Position numbers and translations under genes: made by a program | Shown: in pieces, positions 1 through 5,265 of the stretch | Layout: each line of letters begins with the position of its first letter | Position numbering within the stretch: position 1 is the first letter of the stretch | NCBI GenBank assembly: GCA_026225435.1 | Contig: JAMFST010001438.1 | Location: 1 to 5,704, forward strand | Length of the DNA stretch: 5,704 bases | Direction of reading: 5' to 3' | DNA from: Labilithrix luteola | GTDB lineage: Bacteria > Myxococcota_A > Polyangia > Polyangiales > Polyangiaceae | The notes under the pieces: model-generated | Database searches by the model: none | Told to the model about the DNA's origin: nothing | The model's input: the letters and a program-made list of their open reading frames with translations, nothing else

Positions 1-441
1 ACCCTCCTCGGCCTCGCCGCCGATGCCGGCGCCGCTCCGCCCGCGCCGGCACCGACCTTCACGCGCTCCGGACATTCCGGATCCAGCGGAGCTGCGAGCG
101 GATCGCTGGCCGCCCTCCTCAGCGCGCCCGACGTCGAGGTCCTCACCGATCCCTCCGGTGCCTTCGCCTTTGCCGTCTCGGGGAGCGCCGTCGGCCCCGG
201 TGGTATCGTGGGGATCGCCGATCCGGCGAGCGCGAGCGTCACCACCCTCGACCGGACCGTCTGCACCGGCGTCACGGGCCCCGCCCCTCGCGGCACGGGG
301 TCGGCATCCGGGCGCGCGGAGCCCGGCCGGGGTGAGATCGCCGGTCTCGCGATCGGCGCCGGCACGCTCGTGGTCACCTGCGCCGGAGGGGACGTGGTGG
401 CCCTCGTCTCGGCCGGGCCAGCGCGATCTGCGGCCCCCTAG
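1..441 (+). CDS. 3' part of a probable secreted Ala/Gly-rich hypothetical protein (5' end outside window)
   Basis: The frame is open from the first base of the window to a TAG at 439-441, giving about 146 visible residues with strong G/C at third codon positions, which supports real coding. The visible start (LLGLAADAGAAPPAPAP) looks like the end of a signal peptide or a proline/alanine linker. The rest is Ala/Gly/Ser-rich with alternating hydrophobic stretches (GAFAFAVSG, GTLVVTCAGGDVVALV) and only two cysteines, at visible residues 88 and 127, which could form a disulfide in an exported domain. I do not recognise a family. It ends 35 nt before the IscA-type gene on the same strand, so read-through is possible, but the intergenic sequence also holds a candidate promoter. 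Secretion is inferred from composition; the true start is not visible. Confidence 0.62.
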   Translation, partial: TLLGLAADAGAAPPAPAPTFTRSGHSGSSGAASGSLAALLSAPDVEVLTDPSGAFAFAVSGSAVGPGGIVGIADPASASVTTLDRTVCTGVTGPAPRGTGSASGRAEPGRGEIAGLAIGAGTLVVTCAGGDVVALVSAGPARSAAP

Positions 442-442
442 G

Positions 443-470
443 TTGTTTCTTCGGGGCAGTGAGCTATGTT
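443..470 (+). promoter_or_regulatory. Candidate sigma70-like promoter ahead of the Fe-S cluster
   Basis: TTGTTT (443-448) and TATGTT (465-470) are separated by 16 nt in the only AT-richer patch between the upstream stop codon and the IscA-type gene. Transcription from it would begin at about 477, the A of the preferred ATG, which would make the message leaderless. That fits the absence of a good Shine-Dalgarno site there. Both boxes are imperfect, so this is a weak prediction. Confidence 0.3.
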
Positions 471-476
471 GCCGCC

Positions 477-803
477 ATGATCACCATCACCGAGAAGGCT
501 GCGGAAAAGGTCCGGCAGCACATTGCCGAGGACGATTCGCTGGCCGGCATGGCCCTGCGCGTGAAGGTCATCGGCGGCGGATGCGCCGGATTCAGCCACG
601 ATCTCTACTTCGACGACAAGGTCGACGAGATGGACGAGGTCTACGAGTCGCACGGGATTACCTTCCACGTGGACCCGATCTCCAACCAGTATCTCGAGGA
701 GACGGAGATCGACTACCTCGAGGAAGACCTCCGCTCGGGCTTCAAGTTCAACAACCCGAACGTCAAGGGCACCTGCGGCTGCGGTAGCTCCGTCAGCTTC
801 TGA
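477..803 (+). CDS. A-type iron-sulfur cluster carrier/assembly protein (HesB/IscA/ErpA family)
   Basis: This 108-residue protein is full length for the family, which binds Fe or an Fe-S cluster and hands it to apo-proteins in the cytoplasm. The three family cysteines are present: C36 in GGGCAGF, and C100 and C102 in the C-terminal TCGCGSS motif. VDPISNQYL (residues 65-73) and GFKFNNPNVKG are also typical. The sequence mixes ErpA-like features (GGGC, VDP, CGCGSS) with IscA-like ones (GFKF-NPNVK), so I give no subgroup symbol. I chose the ATG at 477 because the protein then begins MITITEKAAEKV, as relatives do. A GTG at 459 would add six residues unlike the family and has its G-rich stretch only 2 nt upstream. 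The gene lies 19 nt before a two-cluster [2Fe-2S] protein, a plausible client. It may be the first gene of a three-gene unit. Confidence 0.95.
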   Translation: MITITEKAAEKVRQHIAEDDSLAGMALRVKVIGGGCAGFSHDLYFDDKVDEMDEVYESHGITFHVDPISNQYLEETEIDYLEEDLRSGFKFNNPNVKGTCGCGSSVSF

Positions 804-822
804 GACGTCCGAAGCGCGGCGC

Positions 823-1275
823 GTGAGCGAGAGCACGCGCCGGCTGCGCTACGCCGGGGAGACCCGGACCGTGACCGCCGACGACAAGGCGGCGCTGATC
901 GACGTGGTGTATGTGGCGCTCGGCGTCCGATCCTCGGCGCGAGCGTGCGGCAACGGGCGCTGTGGTAGCTGCCGGCTCCTCCTCGAAGGCGAGCCGGTGA
1001 AGGCCTGTGAGCTCGCCTGGGCCGATGTGCCCGATGGCGCGCGGCTCGAGTCCTACGAGACGTTGAAGCGCGATCCGGCAGTGAAGCTGGCCGTCGCCGA
1101 GTTCACCCGCGAGCGACCGACGCGTTGCCGCATGTGCATCGGTGCCCTGGCCGTGACGGCGCGCAGCCTCGCCGGGCGCGAGCTCACGGGCGAGGTGCTC
1201 GACGCCGCGCTCGTCGACGTGACCTGCATGTGCACCGGCAGAGGCTCGCTGCGCCGCGCTCTCGAACGTCGGTGA
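823..1275 (+). CDS. Stand-alone CoxS-type protein with two [2Fe-2S] clusters
   Basis: The 150-residue product has the two-domain layout of the small Fe-S subunit of xanthine dehydrogenase/CO dehydrogenase-type enzymes. The N-terminal plant-ferredoxin-like cluster is C42-x4-C47-x2-C50-x11-C62 (ACGNGRCGSCRLLL then VKAC). The C-terminal helical cluster is C102-x2-C105 (RCRMC) and C135-x1-C137 (TCMCTGRGSLRRAL), where relatives usually have CGxC and CRCTGY. All eight ligands are kept, so it should carry electrons. No molybdopterin or FAD subunit is visible on either side, so its redox partner is unknown. The GTG start at 823 lies 19 nt after the IscA-type stop with only a weak GAAG upstream. The 3' end overlaps the ATPase start by 4 nt (GTGA, 1272-1275), implying coupled translation. 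The family assignment is strong; the role (electron carrier, redox sensor or regulator of the ATPase) is inference. Confidence 0.9.
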   Translation: MSESTRRLRYAGETRTVTADDKAALIDVVYVALGVRSSARACGNGRCGSCRLLLEGEPVKACELAWADVPDGARLESYETLKRDPAVKLAVAEFTRERPTRCRMCIGALAVTARSLAGRELTGEVLDAALVDVTCMCTGRGSLRRALERR

Positions 1276-2678
1276 CGTATAAGTCGGCGGTGGACTTCGT
1301 CGGCCGCCTCGATCCGGTACGCAAGCTGCGCGGGTGGCTTTGCGGCGACGGCGTGCCCAAGCCGCTCGGCCTCGTGTCGATCAGCGGCCCGGGAGGGATC
1401 GGCAAGACCTTCCTCCTCGACCACGCGCTGGTCAGCTCCGAGGTCGAGGAGCGCCACTACCTGCGCCTGCGTCTCGGCGGTACGAATGTACGGCGGACGC
1501 TCGGGCAGCTGGTCTGCCGGGACCTGCTCCAGAGCTGCACCCAGCTCGACGCCAACGGTCGTGGCTACTTCGCCGAGACACGGCGCAACCTGCAGGCGCT
1601 CCGCTCGATGGACGAGGCGGCGCGCGCCGAGGTGGCCGCCGCCGTCGCCGCCAGCAACCCGGAGCTGCGCGAGACGGTCCTCGAGCTGTTTCGCTTCGGC
1701 GTCGGCGCCCAGACGGTGCTGCCGGTGCTCAAGCAGTACGTCGACCTCTCGAAGATCGACGAGGCGAAAGTCGAAGCGGTCGCCAAGCTCCTCGAGAAGG
1801 CGAACGCCTACCAGCTGGAGAAGCGCGCGCTCGGGGGGATCTTGCCGGATCTGGTCGGCGCCGGCCGGCGAAACCGGCTGCGCCTGGGGCTCGAGGCCAC
1901 CCTGGCCGACGGCCTGGTGTCCGACCTGGCGGCCATCCTCTCGATGTACCGCCGGCAGGACAGCGTGCGGCCGATGCCGTCGAAGGTGCCGGGGCTCGAT
2001 CGCCTGCTCCTGGTGCTCGACGACTACGAGAGCCTCGATTCGGCGCTCACCACCTTCCTCGCCGATCACCTGGTGCCGCGCCTCTCGCGCGCGTCGTTCG
2101 AGACGCTGATCGTGGTGCTCGGGCGCGACCGCCTCAGCGACACGCACCCGGTGTGGAAGCAGCGGCACGAGCTGCGCTTCGCCGGCGAGCTGCGTCTGTC
2201 CCCCTGGAGCCGCGAGGAGGGGGAGACATTCCTCCGCAGCCACGGGGTCACCAACGATCTCGCCGTCACCCGCATCCTCGACGACACCGCGGGCTACCCG
2301 TACCTCCTGGCCGGCGAGGTCGAGGCGGAGCTCGACGGCGGAAGCACGGCGCTGGGGCTGAAGAACTTCTACGAGCGCACCACCCGCTGGATGACCGCGG
2401 CGCAGAAGGAGTGGCTGGTGCCGCTCAGCTTCCTGGACGAGGTGAACGAGGAGAGCATCGCCAAGGTGCTCCCCGACGAAGATCCAGGCCGGGTGCTCAC
2501 CTGGTTCAAGGGGGAGGCGTCGGTGCGCTCGCCGACGGCGAACCGCTGGGAGGTGCTGCCCATCCTGCGCTCGCGGATATGTGCTTACTGCAAAATGGAC
2601 TCGCCCCGCCGCTACCGCGAGCTCGAGGAGCGGGCGCGCGCGGCGGTGACGTCAACCGGTGTGACAGCGAGCGAGTAG
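1272..2678 (+). CDS. STAND/AAA-like P-loop ATPase of unknown function
   Basis: The product is 468 residues. It begins with FVGRLDPVRKL (from residue 9), the entry motif seen in many STAND ATPases. A Walker A (GPGGIGKT, residues 39-46, K45), a Walker B (LLLVLDDYE, acidic D250/D251), a strand ending in Arg (LIVVLGRDR, R285) that resembles sensor 1, and a GYP motif (341-343, like GxP of NB-ARC/NACHT-type proteins) follow in order. About 190 mostly helical, charged residues lie between Walker A and Walker B. The last ~100 residues look helical and may include a winged helix. I see no membrane segment, no protease, nuclease or TIR motif and no repeat sensor domain. GTG 1272 was chosen because it overlaps the preceding stop (GTGA) and just precedes FVGR; GTG 1290 is the alternative. 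ATP binding is well supported. The role (regulator, defence-type switch or chaperone for its Fe-S neighbour) is not. Confidence 0.88.
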   Translation: MTYKSAVDFVGRLDPVRKLRGWLCGDGVPKPLGLVSISGPGGIGKTFLLDHALVSSEVEERHYLRLRLGGTNVRRTLGQLVCRDLLQSCTQLDANGRGYFAETRRNLQALRSMDEAARAEVAAAVAASNPELRETVLELFRFGVGAQTVLPVLKQYVDLSKIDEAKVEAVAKLLEKANAYQLEKRALGGILPDLVGAGRRNRLRLGLEATLADGLVSDLAAILSMYRRQDSVRPMPSKVPGLDRLLLVLDDYESLDSALTTFLADHLVPRLSRASFETLIVVLGRDRLSDTHPVWKQRHELRFAGELRLSPWSREEGETFLRSHGVTNDLAVTRILDDTAGYPYLLAGEVEAELDGGSTALGLKNFYERTTRWMTAAQKEWLVPLSFLDEVNEESIAKVLPDEDPGRVLTWFKGEASVRSPTANRWEVLPILRSRICAYCKMDSPRRYRELEERARAAVTSTGVTASE

Positions 2679-2814
2679 CGCCGCCGCGGCCAAGGTAGCC
2701 CGAGGAGCGCCTCGCAAAGGCTGAGCTCGGCGGCGTTGGAGGACACATCCGGGTCGAGGGAGCGTCGTTTCAAAATGTAGTAGCGCGTTAGTACACGCCC
2801 GAGCCCGAGCGCAC
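2679..2814. other. Intergenic stretch between the converging ATPase gene and rnpB; no assigned gene
   Basis: I see no RNA gene and no clear + strand terminator here. The patch at 2765-2800 is richer in A/T than its surroundings (TTTCAAAATGTAG, GTTAGTAC). On the - strand a frame stays open from inside rnpB to a stop at 2612-2614, crossing this stretch and the ATPase 3' end. Possible starts for a short product are TTG at 2773 (53 residues) or GTG at 2746 (44 residues). The peptide has coding-like third-position composition but no ribosome binding site or family I recognise, and it would start just after the rnpB terminator. I do not annotate it as a gene. Confidence 0.4.
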
Positions 2815-2845
2815 AAAACGCGAAAGCCCGGTCTTGCAACCGGGC
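2815..2845 (-). terminator. Rho-independent-type terminator of rnpB
   Basis: Reading the - strand, GCCCGGT (2845-2839), a 6-nt loop and ACCGGGC (2832-2826) form a perfect 7-bp GC-rich stem. It is followed by TTT, then CGCG, then TTTT (2825-2815). It starts 6 nt after the end of the RNase P RNA P1 helix. The U-tract is interrupted, so termination may be partial. The + strand side has no T-run, so it should not stop the converging ATPase transcript. Confidence 0.72.
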
Positions 2846-2851
2846 CTCCGG

Positions 2852-3270
2852 GTCGACGTCGCGCGTAAGCCGAGTTCTGTTCCTCGCGGGAGTCACCCCC
2901 CGCGCGGTGACGATCATTCTTCTACGACGGCCGTTACCGACCGCCTCCAGCAGCCAACCCGCAGACGTGACCGCCGCGACTTTCATCGCGGCGAGCTCGG
3001 GCGAGCAGCCCTCGACCGTCTGCCTATGCGGCCTTGCTCCCGATGGGGCTTACCGTGCCACGGACGTTACCGCCCGCGCGGTGGGCTCTTACCCCACCTT
3101 TTCACCCTTACCATTTGGGCATTTTGTCCATCTGGCGGTCTGTTTTCTGTGGCGCTGTCCTCCGCGTTTCCGCGACCGGGCGTTACCCGGCATCGTGCTC
3201 TTCGGAGCTCGGACTTTCCTCCCGCGCGCGAGCAAGCCCGCGTGCCGGCGATCGTCTGCGCGGCGTCGAC
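2852..3270 (-). ncRNA. rnpB: RNase P RNA, bacterial type A
   Basis: This is the catalytic RNA that removes 5' leaders from pre-tRNAs. On the - strand the universal core is present in order: GAGGAAAGTCCGAGCTCC (about 3204-3221), GGTAAGGGTGAAA, GGTAAGAGC, GGCACGGTAA, GGAGCAAGGCC followed by ATAGG, and finally AGAATGATCGTC and ACAGAACTCGGCTTA (about 2866-2880). The 5' CCGAG pairs with the 3' CTCGG where the E. coli RNA has CCGGG/CCCGG, a compensatory change that supports a working molecule. The ends were set by the P1 helix, 13 positions with one mismatch (3258-3270 with 2852-2864). A stem like P15 is visible (3017-3023 with 2961-2967), enclosing an 8-bp hairpin (2972-2979 with 2986-2993). About 419 nt is somewhat longer than the E. 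coli RNA. The first 88 nt overlap the end of the glycosyltransferase gene on the same strand. Confidence 0.97.
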
Positions 3271-4631
3271 GGCCGGGGAACTAGCACGGTCGCGGCGATC
3301 AAAGCGACCCACTCTGCGGCCGGCAAACCGTAGCGGCCGGCGCCGAAGAACACCGCGTGGATGGCGAAGGTCGCGAGGAGGACCAGCGCGGCGAAGGCGA
3401 AGAGGGGCGCCTCGAGCCCCAGCGAAGCGGCGAGCACGCCGACCACGAGGTACGCCGGCCAGGCGTGCACCACGAAGACGAACGGAGCCGCGAGCGCCGC
3501 CATCACCAGCCGCACCCGCGCGAAGGGGCCGCGCGCTCGACCGACCGCCACCAGCGCCGCCAAGAGGACGAGGCGCGCGTAGAGGGTCTCCACCGCGCCG
3601 AGTCGCTCCTTGGCCGTCTCGCCAAACCGCTCGGGGTTGGCCACGTGGAGGTAGAACGGGGCCGCGCCGAAGTAGTCGAAGGTCGTGGACCACTTGGAAG
3701 GAACGCGCGCCAGCCAGGGGAGCGGCGCGGCCTCGATCTCGCGGACGGCCACCTTGCCGAAGCAGGCGTCCTTCGCCGCCTCGTCCCAGACGGTGCGGCA
3801 ATCCTCCGGCGTCGCCAGCTCCTGCCACGCGCCGGAGGTGGTCTCGGCGCCGATGAGCAGGTTCCAGCCGCCGTTCACGCTCACGAGCGCGCAGGCGTGC
3901 ATGCGGACGCAGTTGCGCGCGGTCCAGGGGGCCAGCAGGAGCAACGTGGCGGCGAGACCGGCGGCAGCCGCAGCCGCCGGAACCAGCAGGCGGCGAGCGC
4001 GGTCCGGCGCCACCCCTCGCGAAGCCACCGCCGCGGCCCCGGCGAACAGCGGCGCGAAGACGATGCTCTGCGGCCGCAGGTAGGTCGCCGCCGCGACGAG
4101 CACCGCGAACCCGGTCCCCGCGAGCACGCGCCGGCGGACGGACGGAGCGGCGAACGTGTCCAGCGCCAGGGCAGCGGCGATGACCACCAGCGATCCGACG
4201 AGCGCCTCGGTCATCATCGCGGGTACATAGGCGACGAGCGCCTGGTGGAGCGCGAGCAGCCAGCCACCGGTGCGGGCGACCCGCGGACCGAACGGCGCGA
4301 GCAGGCGCATCCCGGCCATCACCGCGGCGACGGCCAGCACGGCGACGACCAGCCGCGCGAAGGCCGGCCCCGCGTCGAAGAGCCGGTAGCCGATCGCCTC
4401 GAGGGCGGAGAAGCCGACCGGGTAGTGCGCCACCGGCGTGACGGCGCCGTCCGGCCAGAGCCAGGTGTACCCCGCCCCACCGGCGATCCGCCGGGCCAGC
4501 TTGTCGAAGTACGCGCCGTCGGCCGCGGGAGGAAACAGCGGCCCGAACGCGAGCGCCGCCACCAGCCCGAGGAGCGCCGAGGCGACGACCGGCCGCGCGC
4601 AGAGGGAGGGAGAAGGAGAAGCTGGGCTCAA
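3183..4631 (-). CDS. Polytopic GT-C glycosyltransferase (family 39/ArnT-like)
   Basis: This 482-residue inner-membrane protein has about ten to twelve hydrophobic segments (for example residues 14-33, 92-112, 143-158, 214-236, 352-365, 373-390 and 408-430). Such enzymes move sugars from lipid-phosphate donors to lipid, glycan or protein acceptors on the outer face of the membrane. After the first segment comes ADGAYFDKLARRI, with D38 in the position of the catalytic acid of GT-C enzymes. MMTEAL (E142), YLRPQSI (184-190) and APWTARN followed by VNGGWNLLIGA (about 252-262) are typical of the ArnT/PMT-like superfamily. The donor and acceptor cannot be told. The TTG start at 4631 overlaps the maf stop (TTGA), suggesting coupled translation; a GTG at codon 24 would cut into the first membrane segment. 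The final ~29 residues (from about P454), basic and then acidic, are encoded within rnpB. Confidence 0.87.
   Translation of the reverse strand: MSPASPSPSLCARPVVASALLGLVAALAFGPLFPPAADGAYFDKLARRIAGGAGYTWLWPDGAVTPVAHYPVGFSALEAIGYRLFDAGPAFARLVVAVLAVAAVMAGMRLLAPFGPRVARTGGWLLALHQALVAYVPAMMTEALVGSLVVIAAALALDTFAAPSVRRRVLAGTGFAVLVAAATYLRPQSIVFAPLFAGAAAVASRGVAPDRARRLLVPAAAAAAGLAATLLLLAPWTARNCVRMHACALVSVNGGWNLLIGAETTSGAWQELATPEDCRTVWDEAAKDACFGKVAVREIEAAPLPWLARVPSKWSTTFDYFGAAPFYLHVANPERFGETAKERLGAVETLYARLVLLAALVAVGRARGPFARVRLVMAALAAPFVFVVHAWPAYLVVGVLAASLGLEAPLFAFAALVLLATFAIHAVFFGAGRYGLPAAEWVALIAATVLVPRPSTPRRRSPARGLARAREESPSSEEHDAG
3274..3286 (-). promoter_or_regulatory. Candidate -10 region for rnpB inside the glycosyltransferase coding sequence
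   Basis: On the - strand TGCTAG (3286-3281) lies so that a start 6-8 nt downstream would fall at about 3275-3273, just before the first P1 base at 3270. No good -35 box is seen at 16-18 nt spacing, so this is a positional prediction. The alternative is that rnpB is cut from a longer maf-glycosyltransferase transcript. Confidence 0.35.
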
Positions 4632-5215
4632 CGCAGACCGCCGAGCGCCGCGATCACCTCCGCCGCCGGCAGCCCCACCACCGCGCTGTACGAACCGTCG
4701 ATGCGCGCGACCAGCCCCGCGCCGAGCCCCTGGACCGCGTAGCCGCCCGCCTTGTCCGCGCCCTCCCCGCTGGCGGCGTACGCCTCGATCTCGATCTCGC
4801 CGAGCGCGCGGAAGGTCACGTCGGTGATCACCGTCTCGGCGTGCCAGGGAGCGGCGTCACCCGCGGGTGCCGCGAGGGCGAAGCGGGTGTGCACCTGGTG
4901 CGTGCGGCCGGAGAGCTCGCGGACCATCGCGCTCGCCTCCGCGGGCGACTCCGGCTTGCCGAGGATACGCACCCCGACCACCACCGAGGTGTCGGCGACG
5001 AGGATGGCGAAGGCGCGCGCGGCGAGGTCCGGCGGCACCGCGGCGCGCACCGCCGACAGCTTCGCCAGCACGACGCGCGGAAGGTAGGCCTCCGCCGTCT
5101 CGCCCGGCAGCACCCCCTCGTCGGCGCTCGCCACGCACAGCTCGAAGGGGACGCGGAGGTTGGTGAGGATCTCCCGCCGTCGCGGCGAAGCGCTCCCGAG
5201 GATCAGCGGCTGCAT
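4628..5215 (-). CDS. maf: Maf-family nucleoside triphosphate pyrophosphatase (YhdE-type, dTTP/UTP)
   Basis: The 195-residue protein is full length for the Maf/ITPase-like fold, which hydrolyses non-canonical or excess nucleotides to the monophosphate and pyrophosphate in the cytoplasm. Visible motifs are LGSASPRRREIL (residues 6-17), DEGVLPGET (32-40), the conserved K52, VADTSVVV with the likely catalytic D75, ILGKPES (K87), LSGRTHQVHT (101-110), ADKAGGYAVQG (153-163, Q162) and GSYSAVVGLP (174-183). The SPRR and GGYA-Q-G signatures fit the YhdE (dTTP/UTP) type better than the YceF (m7GTP) type. The usual Asn of SYxNVVGLP is Ala here. The ATG at 5215 is the natural start because the SASPRR motif begins a few residues later; no Shine-Dalgarno site precedes it. 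It is the first gene visible on this strand and overlaps the glycosyltransferase by 4 nt. The family is secure; the exact substrate is inferred. Confidence 0.96.
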   Translation of the reverse strand: MQPLILGSASPRRREILTNLRVPFELCVASADEGVLPGETAEAYLPRVVLAKLSAVRAAVPPDLAARAFAILVADTSVVVGVRILGKPESPAEASAMVRELSGRTHQVHTRFALAAPAGDAAPWHAETVITDVTFRALGEIEIEAYAASGEGADKAGGYAVQGLGAGLVARIDGSYSAVVGLPAAEVIAALGGLR

Positions 5216-5251
5216 GGGCGGCGGAAGCTACGACGAGACGCGATTGGTGGT

Positions 5252-5257
5252 AAAGGA
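5252..5257 (+). promoter_or_regulatory. Ribosome binding site of the outer-membrane-type protein
   Basis: AAAGGA ends 8 nt before the ATG at 5266. It is the clearest Shine-Dalgarno site in the window and fixes this start. The 50-nt gap to maf (5216-5265) must hold any promoters for both divergent genes; I see no convincing -10/-35 pair in it. Confidence 0.6.
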
Positions 5258-5265
5258 CGCCCTCG

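Noticed and set aside
459..476. GTG 459 as the start of the IscA-type gene
   Set aside because: It adds MSYVAA, which family members lack, and the G-rich stretch before it is too close to serve as a ribosome site.
23..787. Long + strand open frame across the first gene and the IscA-type gene
   Set aside because: It overlaps the clear IscA/ErpA-family gene in another frame, and its Arg/Pro/Ser-rich translation is the usual shadow in GC-rich DNA.
823..1275. Part of a molybdenum hydroxylase (CoxMSL/xanthine dehydrogenase) operon
   Set aside because: Neither the FAD nor the molybdopterin subunit is next to it; the following gene is an ATPase with unrelated motifs.
1053..2243. 396-residue - strand open frame opposite the ATPase
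   Set aside because: It is antisense to a frame with Walker A, Walker B and FVGR motifs; the translation has no recognisable domain and mirrors the sense codons.
1334..2698. 454-residue + strand frame overlapping the ATPase
   Set aside because: It is Arg/Pro/Ala/Gly-dominated with no motifs, a frame-shifted shadow of the ATPase gene.
2815..2845. Bidirectional terminator serving the ATPase gene too
   Set aside because: The hairpin is followed by T-runs only on the - strand; on the + strand the next bases are CTCCGGG.
2834..3856. 340-residue + strand frame, with shorter ones at 2907-3284 and 3034-3333
   Set aside because: They cover the complement of rnpB and the glycosyltransferase. The RNA core motifs and GT-C motifs explain the sequence; the translations are low-complexity Arg/Pro.
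3357..4742. 461-residue + strand frame opposite the glycosyltransferase
   Set aside because: It is rich in Arg/Glu/Gly/His with no hydrophobic core, the expected antisense of a polytopic membrane protein gene.
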